Shown piece after piece: positions 37,682 through 46,279 of a stretch of 48,230 nucleotides of DNA. The notes beneath the pieces are model-generated. The model saw only the letters and a list, made by a program, of their open reading frames with translations, did not search any database and had not been told where the DNA came from. The DNA is from Variibacter sp. (GTDB lineage Bacteria; Pseudomonadota; Alphaproteobacteria; Rhizobiales; Xanthobacteraceae). The stretch's first letter is position 1. Each line of letters begins with the position of its first letter. Location of the stretch: positions 1 through 48,230 of the forward strand of contig JADGHE010000022.1 in NCBI GenBank assembly GCA_019689555.1. The letters run 5' to 3'. A program made the translations under genes and the position numbers.

Positions 37682-39028
37682 TCAGAGCATTCCCCGCTCC
37701 TTCCATTTGGCCCAGATCGACTTCATCGCCGCCTCGGCCTGCGACAGAGCGACTTCCGGCGTCTCGGCGCCCGTCGCCACCCGCGCAAACATGGTGTTGA
37801 TCACCCAGGTGTTGAACGTGTCGGCAATCGCCGCCGTGGCGTAGCCCGGATACCCGACGTTGGTCGCCCATTCGAGCACGTCGTCGAGCACGGCGTACTT
37901 GGTCGGCGGCACCGCCTTCTCGTCCTTGGCGATGATCTGCTTCAAGTCGGGCACGGTGTTGGCGAAGCAGGGGAAGTTGTAGAACTCGCTCGCCAGGAAG
38001 GCCTGCTTGAAGTTGTCGATGTAGTCGATCAGGAATTTCTGGGCGCCCTCCTTGTTCTCGGCGAATTTCCAGATGGCGTAGCAGTCCATCACGTGCTCGA
38101 GGCCGATCCGGCGCACCGGACCCTTGGCCGCCTTGGCGAGGGCGATCTTCTCGTGGATGGCCATTTTCTCGTTTTCGGCCGTGCGCGTGACCGAGATGGC
38201 GTTGAGCACGAGCGACGAACGGCCGGCCAGCATCTGGCGGTTGTTCGAGGACGCATCCCACGCGAGCACCTCGGGCGTCATCGCCTCCTCGAACAGGGCC
38301 TTCACGAAGCGCAAGGCCTCCAGCGTGTTCTTGGAGTTGATGGCGAGGTTGCCCTCGGCGTCCTGCTCGTGCGCGCCGAAGGAGTACATGATCGCCCGCA
38401 TGGCCATCGCGGTGTCGAGCTCGGCGGAAAGGCCGATGCCGACCGGAACGCGATGCTTGTCCTTGATCTTCTTGCCGCCGACGCGGACGTCGTCCCAGGT
38501 ATCGGGCGTCATGCCGACATCGCCCCACAGGTCGGCGCGATAGTTGATCGGATCGGGCACGAAGCTGTCGGAGAAGGCGAAATACTTCTTGGTCTTGGGG
38601 TTGTACGTCGACTTGATCGCGAGGTCGATCGGCTTGCCGTGCCGCTTCTCGCACTCGGCGTACACGTCCTTCATGTCGATGAGCTGATCCTCGAAGACCG
38701 CCGGGGGCGAGAGGAACATGATCAGGTCATGACCCTTCTGCGCCGAGGCTTCGGCGGCCGCGCGCGATTCGATGAGGGCGAGGTTGATGTTGTCGACGAT
38801 AACTTCGGTGTCGTTCTTCTTGCCCCATTCCTTGGTGTAGACGTTGTTGAACCACCGGTCGTAGCCGGGGACGAAGTGGCTCCATTGCAGGATGCGCAAG
38901 GTCTTGGCCGCGCGGGCCGGAGTGACGTGGAAGAACGGACCAACGCTGGCCGCAGCACCGGCGGCGGCCGCGGTCTTGATGACATCGCGGCGGCTCAGTC
39001 CACGGCGATGAGTTTTACGGGTCATCAT
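37682..39028 (-). CDS. Extracellular solute-binding protein, family 1, Tat-exported
   Basis: A 448-aa binding protein, first gene of the MalFGK/Ugp-like operon. The leader MTRKTHRRGLSRRDVIKTAAAAG is a twin-arginine signal ending near ARA. The mature part has ILQWSHFVPGYDRWFNNVY, which resembles the sugar/putrescine-binding group, then LMFLSPPAVFEDQLIDMKDVY, YFAFSDSFVPDPINYRADLW and YNFPCFANTVP. Ligand type cannot be fixed; family 1 proteins bind sugars, polyols, glycerol phosphate or short acids. Two ATGs (39028 and 39025) follow GGGAGG; the second has the better spacing, a one-residue difference. Confidence 0.9.
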   Translation of the reverse strand: MMTRKTHRRGLSRRDVIKTAAAAGAAASVGPFFHVTPARAAKTLRILQWSHFVPGYDRWFNNVYTKEWGKKNDTEVIVDNINLALIESRAAAEASAQKGHDLIMFLSPPAVFEDQLIDMKDVYAECEKRHGKPIDLAIKSTYNPKTKKYFAFSDSFVPDPINYRADLWGDVGMTPDTWDDVRVGGKKIKDKHRVPVGIGLSAELDTAMAMRAIMYSFGAHEQDAEGNLAINSKNTLEALRFVKALFEEAMTPEVLAWDASSNNRQMLAGRSSLVLNAISVTRTAENEKMAIHEKIALAKAAKGPVRRIGLEHVMDCYAIWKFAENKEGAQKFLIDYIDNFKQAFLASEFYNFPCFANTVPDLKQIIAKDEKAVPPTKYAVLDDVLEWATNVGYPGYATAAIADTFNTWVINTMFARVATGAETPEVALSQAEAAMKSIWAKWKERGML

Positions 39029-39583
39029 GTTGCCTCCCAAATCGTTGTATCGGCTGCTTTCGTTGGCATGCGGCAGCACGTACGGGCGGGGCCCCACCCG
39101 CGCGGGGATTATCGGGCGACTGCCGGCTGTCGACAACCGCAATTTTTGGCGGCCCGAAAAGGTTGCCGATCGCGCGAAGCCCGTTCGGGCGCTTCAAGCC
39201 CGGTATTGCGCCGGCGCGGCGACCCGCGGCTTGCGCCGGCCTCTGGCCGGCCCGCCAGCACCGAGGCGCCTCGGCGGCAGGCGCGGACCGACGCAACAGT
39301 GTAACATGCGCGCGCGGCAATGTCCGCTGAACGTTATGGTTATGCTCGTCGACGGGCAGACGGCGCAGGCCGCGCACGGAGCGAACGATATCGGCCACCG
39401 GCCTCCCGCTCCGCGCACCGCAAGCGATGCCGGCGGACCTCGGGTCGGCCGGCAGGGAGGAAATGAAGCAAATGCCCGCGCCGGGCGGGGCCGACGGGTG
39501 CCTGACGCGGCAACCGCCTTGCGTGTCGCGCCGCCGGCACCGTGCGGCGCTCGCGCGGACCGTAGCCAAAGACGGGAGGGATT
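39029..39583. other. Divergent promoter gap
   Basis: 555 bases between the ABC operon (leftward) and the dehydrogenase pair (rightward). The only clear structure is the palindrome at 39261-39274. No coding sequence is supported. Confidence 0.5.
39261..39274. repeat. 14-bp perfect palindrome
   Basis: CCGAGGCGCCTCGG, roughly central in the divergent gap. It could be a regulator site or merely GC-rich chance; no second copy was noticed. Confidence 0.3.
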
Positions 39584-40495
39584 ATGCCGAACAAGCACCT
39601 CGGATTCGTCGGAGTGGGCCGCATGGGCGGCCCTATGGCCGGGCGCCTCCTCGAGGCGGGCTATGCGCTGACGATCTACGACACGGACAGGAGCGCCATG
39701 GCGCGCCTCGAGCGGCGCGGCGCCAAGGGCGCCGGTTCGCCGGCCGAGGTCGCCTCGGCGGCGGAGACGGTGCTCGTCAGCCTGCCGACGCCCGACGTCG
39801 TGAAGTCCGTCGCGCTGTCGCCGTCGGGCATCGTCGCCGGCACCAGGGTGAAGACCTTCGTCGACCTGTCCACGACCGGCCCGCGTGTCGCGCGCGAAGT
39901 CGGGGAGGCGCTTGCGTCGCAGGGGATCGCGGCCGTCGACGCGCCGGTGAGCGGCGGGCCGGGCGGGGCGGAGAAGGGCACGCTGGCGGTGATGGTGTCG
40001 TGCCCGCGCCCGCTCGCGGACGAGCTGCGGCCGATCTTCGACGTCATCGGCAAGGTCTTCTGGATCGGCGAGAAGCCGGGCATGGGCCAGACGATGAAGC
40101 TGATCAACAACATCCTCTCGGCGAGCGCGATCTGCATGACGTCGGAAGCGCTCGTGATGGGCGCAAAGGCGGGCCTCGACGCCGACACCATGATCGCCGT
40201 CATCAATGCGGGGAGCGGCCGCAACACCGCGACGGAAGACAAGTTTCCGCGCTGCGTGTTGCCGCGGCGGTTCGATTTCGGCTTTTCGACCGAGCTGCTG
40301 TCCAAAGACGTGCGACTCTGCCTGGAAACCGCCGAGTCGCTCGGCGTCCCGATGCTGGTCGGCAACGCGGTCAGGCAGCTCCTCGCGCTTGCGCAGGCCA
40401 CCCAGGGGCCCGGCATGGACATCACGCAAATCGTCTGCACCGTCGAGAGCTGGGCGGGCGTTGAGGTGAGGGGCAGGGCGGCGCCGTCCTCGTAA
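39584..40495 (+). CDS. NAD(P)-dependent beta-hydroxyacid dehydrogenase (3-hydroxyisobutyrate dehydrogenase family)
   Basis: A 303-aa oxidoreductase. Rossmann motif GFVGVGRMGGPMAGRLLEAGY (residues 7-27), the substrate loop VDAPVSGGPGGAEKGTLAVM, and the catalytic lysine Lys172 in GQTMKLINN, followed by the all-helical dimer domain (SEALVMGAKAGLDADTM, STELLSKDVRL). Family members oxidise 3-hydroxyisobutyrate, tartronate semialdehyde, glyoxylate or succinic semialdehyde; an Arg-lined NADP pocket is not evident. Good ribosome site (GGGAGGG) before ATG 39584. It pairs with the carboxymuconolactone-decarboxylase-like gene 141 bases on. Confidence 0.9.
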   Translation: MPNKHLGFVGVGRMGGPMAGRLLEAGYALTIYDTDRSAMARLERRGAKGAGSPAEVASAAETVLVSLPTPDVVKSVALSPSGIVAGTRVKTFVDLSTTGPRVAREVGEALASQGIAAVDAPVSGGPGGAEKGTLAVMVSCPRPLADELRPIFDVIGKVFWIGEKPGMGQTMKLINNILSASAICMTSEALVMGAKAGLDADTMIAVINAGSGRNTATEDKFPRCVLPRRFDFGFSTELLSKDVRLCLETAESLGVPMLVGNAVRQLLALAQATQGPGMDITQIVCTVESWAGVEVRGRAAPSS

Positions 40496-40636
40496 GCGGA
40501 GCCGCGCGGGCGGGCCTCGCGGGCCGGCGCGTGGGCGTGCGTCTCGACGTCGATCCGGTCATTCGCTAGGAGCATTCCGGCTCGGGCGCGGCGGCGAACG
40601 GTCGGCCCTGAGAGACAGCGGATCAATGGGTGTGAA

Positions 40637-41056
40637 ATGACTGACAATCCCAATGCAACGCTCGGCGAACTCTTCGAGAAGGGACTTGCGGTGCGGCGTG
40701 ACGTGCTGGGCGCGGCCTACGTGGACGGCTCGCTCAACGCCGCGAACGATTTCATGATGGCGTTCCAGCACATGGTCACGGAATGGTGCTGGGGCTATGC
40801 GTGGACACGGGAGGCGCTCGATCGCAAGACGCGCAGCATGATCAATCTCGCGATGCTGACCGCCCTCAACCGCACGCCGGAGGTGAAGCTGCACGTGCGG
40901 GGCGCGATCAACAACGGCGTCACGGTCGAGGAGATCAAGGAAGTGCTGCTGCATGCGACCGTCTATTGCGGAATCCCGGCGGGGCTCGACGCCTTCAAGG
41001 CGGCGAACGAAGTGTTGAAGGAGATGGGCAAGGTTCCCGCCACGAAGTCGAAGTGA
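40637..41056 (+). CDS. Carboxymuconolactone decarboxylase family protein
   Basis: A 139-aa all-helical protein of the CMD/AhpD fold. It resembles PcaC (4-carboxymuconolactone decarboxylase, protocatechuate branch of the beta-ketoadipate pathway): FMMAFQHMVTEWCWGYAWTREALDRKTRSMINLAML, the conserved LHVRGAINNGVTVEEIKEVLLHATVYCGIPAG with a single Cys, and DAFKAANEVLKE. The CxxC pair of AhpD is absent, so decarboxylase or isomerase-like chemistry is more likely than peroxidase. Its real substrate is unknown as no other pca genes are nearby. Confidence 0.87.
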   Translation: MTDNPNATLGELFEKGLAVRRDVLGAAYVDGSLNAANDFMMAFQHMVTEWCWGYAWTREALDRKTRSMINLAMLTALNRTPEVKLHVRGAINNGVTVEEIKEVLLHATVYCGIPAGLDAFKAANEVLKEMGKVPATKSK

Positions 41057-41576
41057 CGTGGCCGGTGGTCCCCGCGGCGCCAGGCCGCGGGGAAATGCCG
41101 CGCCGGGCCGGTCGGGCGCCCGATCGGCCGGCGTCGCCTTGTCGAGTCCGGGCCGTCAGGGCGCGCCCCTCTCGCAAGGCCGAGCTGCTCTCGCTCCGCG
41201 GTTTCCGCCGATGAGGAGGAAACCGTCGCCGATCCGGCATGTCTCACCGCCGTCTCGAGCGCGTAGCGCTCGCGGGATCTCGTCTCCCAAGAGGTTGACG
41301 CCGGCGCGGAATACGTTGGCGTTCGCGATGAACGCGGTGCTGGCTGCCTGGAGCCTCGTTTTGCGATCGGCACGGCTCGGTCGAAATGGAACCCGAGAGC
41401 CGCACGCCGCTGCGGCTGCGACCCTTTGCCGCCGACCGCCACCGAACCACCCTCGAGCGCGCGAAACACGCGCGGGCGAAGAAACACGCTCGCGCGGCGT
41501 CGGAAGCTCGCCGGCCGGCCCCGCGCCGCACCGGTTCCGTCCTTCGCCGCAGACAAATTCGGCCGCGATCGGGCGA

Positions 41577-41605
41577 TTGACCGGCGGTGCATCTTTGTAT
41601 ACATA
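41577..41605 (+). promoter_or_regulatory. Predicted promoter of the second Liv operon
   Basis: TTGACC (41577-41582) with TATACA 15 bases on (41598-41603) or TACATA at 17 (41600-41605). The -10 lies inside the GntR-type operator. Confidence 0.5.
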
Positions 41606-41606
41606 G
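41593..41606. promoter_or_regulatory. GntR-type operator, imperfect copy
   Basis: CTTTGTATACATAG matches the perfect palindrome at 47089-47102 at 12 of 14 positions and, like it, overlaps the -10 region of a promoter. It lies 40 bases before the binding-protein ATG. Confidence 0.65.
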
Positions 41607-41645
41607 TTTGGCCCACGCAAAAGGCAGTTCGATGGGGAGCGCGAG

Positions 41646-42953
41646 ATGCCCGAGGCCAGGATGCTGCTGAAGAGCGCGTTCGCGGCGCTGTCGCTTTTTA
41701 CCTTTGCATCGCCCGTCCTGGCGGAAAATCAGTCCTTCAAGCTCGGAATCGTGACGTTCATGTCCGGTCCGGGCGCCGAATCGTTCGGCGTGCCGGCCTG
41801 GGAGGCCGCGCAGATGCTGAGCGCCGCCCTCAACGAGGGCGGTCAGTTGCCGGCGCCGTACGACAAGGCCGGCTTCGGCGGCATGACGATCGAGCTCTCG
41901 GTCATCGACGAAAACGGCGGCACGACCAAGCAGGTCCAGGAGCTCCGCAACGGTTACGAGCGCGACGGCCTGGATGCGGTGATCGGTTACATCAGCTCCA
42001 GCAACTGCCTTGCCGCCGCGCCTGTGGCGGAAGAGCTCAAGAAGCTCCTCATTCTCTACGATTGCGGCACGCCGCGCATATTCGAGGACGGCAGCTATCG
42101 CTACGTGTTCCGCACGACGGCGCACGCGACGATGGACAACGTTGCGCTCGCGCGGTACCTCGCCAAGCGCAAGATCAAGTTCGACGACATCGCGAGCATC
42201 AACCCGGACTACGCCTACGGGCGCGACAACTGGAAGGACTTCCAGCAGAGCGCTGCCGCGCTGAACCCGAACGCGAAATCCAAGCTCGAGTTGTGGCCCA
42301 AGCTCGGCGCCGGTCAGTACGGCACCGAGATCTCGGCGCTGCTGCAGGCCAATCCCCAGGTCATCCACACCAGTCTGTGGGGAGGCGATCTGCAGGCGTT
42401 CGTTCTGCAGGCTGCGCCGCGAAATCTGTTCAAGAACCGGCACGTCGTCATCACCGCGGCCGATCACGTGTTCCAGCCGCTCGGCAATCGCATGCCCAAC
42501 AACGTGATTTTCGGGGCACGGGGCAGCAACGGCCTGTTCGCCGAGACGAGCCCGACCAACGATTGGCTTGTCGCCGCGTATGAAAAGAAGCATCCGGGCG
42601 GATTTCCGGCGCAGTCCTATTACCGCATGACCCAATCGATCCTCGGCCTCAAGCTGGCCGTCGAGAAGGCCATGGCCCTCAACGGCGGAAAGAAGCCGAC
42701 TGCCGAACAGATCGCCGACGCCCTGACCGGCCTCGAATGGGACGCGCCCTCTGGGCGGATCAAGATGGCGCTGGGCAATGGCCATCAGGCCATCCAGTCC
42801 AACGCGATCGGCGTGACGAAGTGGGATCCGGCAAGCAAGCGCATGCAGGTCGTCGACGTCGAGCGCTTCGATGCCGAATGCGTCAATCCCCCGGCCAACA
42901 TCAAGGCCGAGGAGTGGATCGCGCAGGGCTTCCCGGGTGCCAAGTGCAACTGA
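41646..42953 (+). CDS. ABC transporter substrate-binding protein, LivK type (second system)
   Basis: A 435-aa periplasmic binding protein with a Sec signal (LLKSAFAALSLFTFASPVLA-EN). Peripla_BP_6 features: FKLGIVTFMSGPGAESFGVPAWEAAQMLSAALNEGG, DAVIGYISSSNCLAAAPVAEELKKLLILYDCGT and PDYAYGRDNWKDF. The single Cys pair in SSNC and YDCGT is unusual and could form a disulfide. Low similarity to the first system's binding protein suggests a different ligand. It is first in a five-gene operon behind a GntR-type operator; the ribosome site is GGGGAG. Confidence 0.9.
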   Translation: MPEARMLLKSAFAALSLFTFASPVLAENQSFKLGIVTFMSGPGAESFGVPAWEAAQMLSAALNEGGQLPAPYDKAGFGGMTIELSVIDENGGTTKQVQELRNGYERDGLDAVIGYISSSNCLAAAPVAEELKKLLILYDCGTPRIFEDGSYRYVFRTTAHATMDNVALARYLAKRKIKFDDIASINPDYAYGRDNWKDFQQSAAALNPNAKSKLELWPKLGAGQYGTEISALLQANPQVIHTSLWGGDLQAFVLQAAPRNLFKNRHVVITAADHVFQPLGNRMPNNVIFGARGSNGLFAETSPTNDWLVAAYEKKHPGGFPAQSYYRMTQSILGLKLAVEKAMALNGGKKPTAEQIADALTGLEWDAPSGRIKMALGNGHQAIQSNAIGVTKWDPASKRMQVVDVERFDAECVNPPANIKAEEWIAQGFPGAKCN

Positions 42954-43022
42954 CGCCCCGCTGGGGTGGTCGCGATGGCCGCACGTGAATTCTGACCATC
43001 GCGCGTTTCGACGAGAGCCACC

Positions 43023-43922
43023 GTGCAGCTTGTAAGCACCATTGTCCTTGACGGGCTGATTGACGCGTCCTGGATCTTCATTGTTGCCGTCGGGCTCACG
43101 TTGATCTTCGGGGTGCTGAACGTCCTCAACATCGCCCACGGCAATTTCTACGCCATCGGCGCGTATGTCGCCGCGAGTGCGGCGGGCTGGTACTACGCCG
43201 GCGGCGACTCGTTCCCGGCGCTCGGACTCATCATCATGCTCGGTTCGACCCTGGTGGTCGCGGTCGTGCTGGGGCCGCTGCTCGAGCGCGGACTGCTGCG
43301 GTTCTTCTACGAAAGGGACGAGGTCGTGCTTGTGCTGGTCACGTACGCCTTGTTCCTCGTTCTGGAGGACGCAACCAAGCTCATCTGGGGCGTAAACCCC
43401 TACTACGCCTACGAGCCCTACGTACTGTTCGGGAACGTGTCTTTCTTCGGGTTGAGCTACGTCGGCTACGACCTCATGCTGATCGTCGTGGCGGTGCTGG
43501 TCGGAGTGCTGCTGTGGCTCGCGCTCAATCGGACCACGAGCGGAAAGCTCGTGCTTGCGGTGATTCATGACCGCGACATGAGCAGCGCGCTCGGCATCAA
43601 CGTGACGCGGATATTCGTCGTCGCGTTCACGATCGGCGTGTTCCTCGCGGCCGCCGGCGGCGCGGTGACGGCTCCGAAGATCTCCGTGCAGCCGGGCCTC
43701 GCCGTCACCGTCGTGCTGTTGAGCTTTGCGGTGGTGGTGATCGGCGGCTTGGGAAGCATCGGCGGCGCCGCCGTCGCCTCGCTGATCGTCGGGATTGCGC
43801 GCTCGCTCGCCATTCACACGGCGCCGTGGGCCGAACTGTTCATCGTCTACATGGTCATGGCCCTCATGCTCGCGATCCGTCCGCAGGGCTTGTTCGGCAC
43901 GGAGGGCCTACGGAAAATCTGA
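43023..43922 (+). CDS. Branched-chain-type ABC transporter permease (LivH, second system)
   Basis: A 299-aa permease starting at GTG 43023. LivH features: LIDASWIFIVAVGLTLIFGVLNVLNIAHGNFYAIGAYVA, the docking loop LAVIHDRDMSSALGINVTRI and GGLGSIGGAAVASLIVG with RPQGLFG near the end. Its stop TGA shares the A with the ATG of the next permease (TGATG), so translation is coupled. Confidence 0.92.
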   Translation: MQLVSTIVLDGLIDASWIFIVAVGLTLIFGVLNVLNIAHGNFYAIGAYVAASAAGWYYAGGDSFPALGLIIMLGSTLVVAVVLGPLLERGLLRFFYERDEVVLVLVTYALFLVLEDATKLIWGVNPYYAYEPYVLFGNVSFFGLSYVGYDLMLIVVAVLVGVLLWLALNRTTSGKLVLAVIHDRDMSSALGINVTRIFVVAFTIGVFLAAAGGAVTAPKISVQPGLAVTVVLLSFAVVVIGGLGSIGGAAVASLIVGIARSLAIHTAPWAELFIVYMVMALMLAIRPQGLFGTEGLRKI

Positions 43923-44881
43923 TGCTCGACTGGAGGAGCACCGCACACCTTTGCATGGCCCTCGTGGCGCTGCTCGCCGCCGGTCTGGTGCTGCCGGGCT
44001 GGGCCAACTTCCTTCTCGTCATCGCCCTCTCCAAAGGCCTGGCGGCGCTGGGGCTCGTCGTGCTTCTGCGCAGCGGGCTGCTGTCGTTCGGGCAGGGTCT
44101 GTTCTACTGCGCCGGCGGCTACGGCGCGGGCCTGCTGATGCTGTGGGGCGGCATAAGCGACGCCGCGCTGCTCGTGGGCGGAGGCGGCCTGTTCGCGCTG
44201 CTCATCGGCGTCGCCACGGGGCCGCTGGTCGCGGGATATCGGAAGATTTTCTTCGCGACGCTGACGCTTGCGCTCTCCATGCTGGTCCACGGCGCCCTCA
44301 CGAAGGCGGATTTTCTGGGCGGCACGGACGGCCTCAATCTCCGTGCGCCGACCTTCTTCGGCTGGCGTGCCGGATCGGCCGGCGAAAACGTCTACGCGCT
44401 GTACGCATTCGCGAGCATACTCGCCGTCGCATTGGCGGGGCTCTGCCGCGCCCATTTCGGCTCGGTGCGCGGCCTGCTTTCCCTGGGCGTGCGCGACAAC
44501 GAGATCCGGATCGAATATCTCGGCACGTCGGTGCGCCGCGTCGTGTTCGAGAACTTCGTGATAGCCGCGTTCCTCGCCGGCATCGGCGGCGCCATCAACG
44601 CCCTGGCCCTGAGCCACATCGATCCGGAACTCGCGTTCTGGACCACGTCCGGCGAATTCGTCTTCGTCGCGATTCTCGCCGGACAGGCCAGCGTCGTCGC
44701 GGTATTCGCCGCCTCGGTTCTGCTGGAAGTCGTTCGCTCCTGGTCGAGCCAGTATTTCCCCAACGCCTGGCAGTTGACGCTCGGCGTGTTCATGCTCGCC
44801 GTCATCCTGTTCCTGCCCAATGGGGTCGGCGCCCTGCTGCGGCGCCGCTCGCGTCCCTCCGTCGAGGCCGATGCAAAATGA
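43922..44881 (+). CDS. Branched-chain-type ABC transporter permease (LivM, second system)
   Basis: A 319-aa permease. LivM features: LSKGLAALGLVVLLRSGLLSFGQGLFYCAGGY, the KIFFATLTLALSMLVHGAL helix, the docking loop LLSLGVRDNEIRIEYLGTSVRR, and the terminal LGVFMLAVILFLPNGVGALL. It starts at ATG 43922 on the LivH stop; a longer frame reads through livH and has no homology. Its stop overlaps the ATG of the ATPase gene. Confidence 0.92.
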   Translation: MLDWRSTAHLCMALVALLAAGLVLPGWANFLLVIALSKGLAALGLVVLLRSGLLSFGQGLFYCAGGYGAGLLMLWGGISDAALLVGGGGLFALLIGVATGPLVAGYRKIFFATLTLALSMLVHGALTKADFLGGTDGLNLRAPTFFGWRAGSAGENVYALYAFASILAVALAGLCRAHFGSVRGLLSLGVRDNEIRIEYLGTSVRRVVFENFVIAAFLAGIGGAINALALSHIDPELAFWTTSGEFVFVAILAGQASVVAVFAASVLLEVVRSWSSQYFPNAWQLTLGVFMLAVILFLPNGVGALLRRRSRPSVEADAK

Positions 44882-45624
44882 CGCCGATCCTCGAGGTGAA
44901 GTCTCTCAGCAAGACCTTCGGCTCGGTGACCGCTGCAGCCGATATCAACGTTTCGGTGAAGGTGGGCGAGCGCGTGGGGCTCATCGGCACGAACGGGGCG
45001 GGCAAGACCACGTTCGTGAACATGGTCACGGGCTACATCAAGCCGGACCGCGGCACGATCCTGCTGCAGGGCCGGGACATAACCGGCCAATCGCCGAGGT
45101 ACATCACGCGCGCGGGGGTCTGTCGCTCGTTCCAGATCCCGCAGCTCTTTCTCGGCCTGACGGCGGAAGAGAATCTCGTCGTCGCTATAGGCATCGCGAC
45201 GGGCAGGGCGCTCGCTCCGCACGCGAGCCCGGACGCACCGGACACGCGGGGGGCGGTCGAAGACCTCCTGAGCCGCTTTCGCCTCGGCGAGTACCGCCAT
45301 CGCGTCGTCTCGGAGCTTCCCGGGGGCGTGCGCAAGCTGCTCGACATCGCCGTGGCGGTGACCCGCAAGCCGAAGCTGCTGCTGCTCGATGAGCCCACGA
45401 GCGGAGTCGCGAGCGAACAGAAATTCGCGCTGATGGATATCGTGATGGAGGCGTTGCCGGACGACGTCACGGTCCTCTTCGTCGAACACGACATGGACAT
45501 CGTCAGCCGCTATTCCGATCGTGTGCTCGCCTTCTACGACGGCCGGATCATTTCGGACGCGCACCCCTCCGTGGTGCTGTCGGATCCGCAGGTGAAGAGT
45601 TACATCACCGGAGCCGCGAACTGA
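44878..45624 (+). CDS. Branched-chain-type ABC transporter ATPase (LivG, second system)
   Basis: A 248-aa ATPase with Walker A GTNGAGKTT, VCRSFQIPQLFLGLTAEENL, Walker B LLLLDEPTSGVAS and the switch His in FVEHDMDIV. The signature is LPGGVRKLLDIA rather than LSGGQ, a variant seen in this LivG subgroup (LPLGVRKLLDIA). ATG 44878 overlaps the livM stop by four bases. Confidence 0.9.
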   Translation: MTPILEVKSLSKTFGSVTAAADINVSVKVGERVGLIGTNGAGKTTFVNMVTGYIKPDRGTILLQGRDITGQSPRYITRAGVCRSFQIPQLFLGLTAEENLVVAIGIATGRALAPHASPDAPDTRGAVEDLLSRFRLGEYRHRVVSELPGGVRKLLDIAVAVTRKPKLLLLDEPTSGVASEQKFALMDIVMEALPDDVTVLFVEHDMDIVSRYSDRVLAFYDGRIISDAHPSVVLSDPQVKSYITGAAN

Positions 45625-45631
45625 GCCAGCA

Positions 45632-46279
45632 ATGATCGAAGCCGAAAACATCGAAGTGCTCATCCGCACCATGGAGGTGCTGCGCGGCGTGACCCTCCGA
45701 GTGGCGGACCGCGAGATGGTGGGCCTTGTGGGCCGCAATGGCGCCGGCAAGACCACGACGATCCGCGCCATCATGGGCCTGCTGCCGCTCAAGAGCGGCG
45801 CGATCCGGTTCGACGGGCGGGACCTTGCGGGCCTCAAGCCGCACCAGCGGGCCGCGCTCGGGATCGGCTACATGCCCGAGGACCGCCGCCTCGTGCCGCG
45901 GCTGACCGTGGAAGAAAACATCCTGGTGCCCGCCTGGGCGATGCCGCACCTGGACTGGCGAAAGCGCCTCGCCTTCGCCTACGATCTCCTGCCCGAAATC
46001 GCCGCGATGCGGACGCGCAAGGCGCTGTTGCTGAGCGGCGGGCAGCAGAAGCTCGTGGCGCTCGCCCGCGCGATCATGGCGGGGACGCATGTTCTGCTGC
46101 TGGACGAGCCTTTCGAGGGGGTCGCGCCGGCCCTCTCTCAGCGCCTCTCGGAGGTGATCGCCGCGCTGCGGAGCGAAAAGCTTTCGGTCCTCATCGCCCA
46201 GTCCGACAACAACCATTCCGCGAAGCTGATCGATCGAAAATATCTCATCGAGCGCGGCGCGAACGTCCCCGCGAACTGA
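45632..46279 (+). CDS. Branched-chain-type ABC transporter ATPase (LivF, second system)
   Basis: A 215-aa LivF, shorter than the usual 230-240. Walker A GRNGAGKTT, GIGYMPEDRRLVPRLTVEENI, signature LSGGQQKLVALARAIM, Walker B LLLDEPFEGVAP and the switch segment LIAQSDNNHSA, where the usual EQN/EH is replaced by QSDNNH. It begins eight bases past the livG stop. Its last 35 bases overlap the 3' end of the convergent gntR gene. Confidence 0.9.
   Translation: MIEAENIEVLIRTMEVLRGVTLRVADREMVGLVGRNGAGKTTTIRAIMGLLPLKSGAIRFDGRDLAGLKPHQRAALGIGYMPEDRRLVPRLTVEENILVPAWAMPHLDWRKRLAFAYDLLPEIAAMRTRKALLLSGGQQKLVALARAIMAGTHVLLLDEPFEGVAPALSQRLSEVIAALRSEKLSVLIAQSDNNHSAKLIDRKYLIERGANVPAN

Larger units (their letters stand above)
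41057..41645. other. Upstream region of the second Liv operon
   Basis: 589 bases. The right end holds the promoter and GntR-type operator listed separately. The left part has open frames on both strands but none resembles a protein; I see no gene. Confidence 0.5.

Noticed and set aside
41156-41620. A minus-strand frame upstream of the second Liv operon (NANVFRAGVNLLGDEIPRAL stretch)
   Set aside because: The segment looks protein-like for a short distance, but I cannot match it to a family, and it overlaps the promoter/operator region.
41244-43817. An 857-codon minus-strand frame opposite the second binding protein and LivH
   Set aside because: Antisense to certain genes and without recognisable domains.
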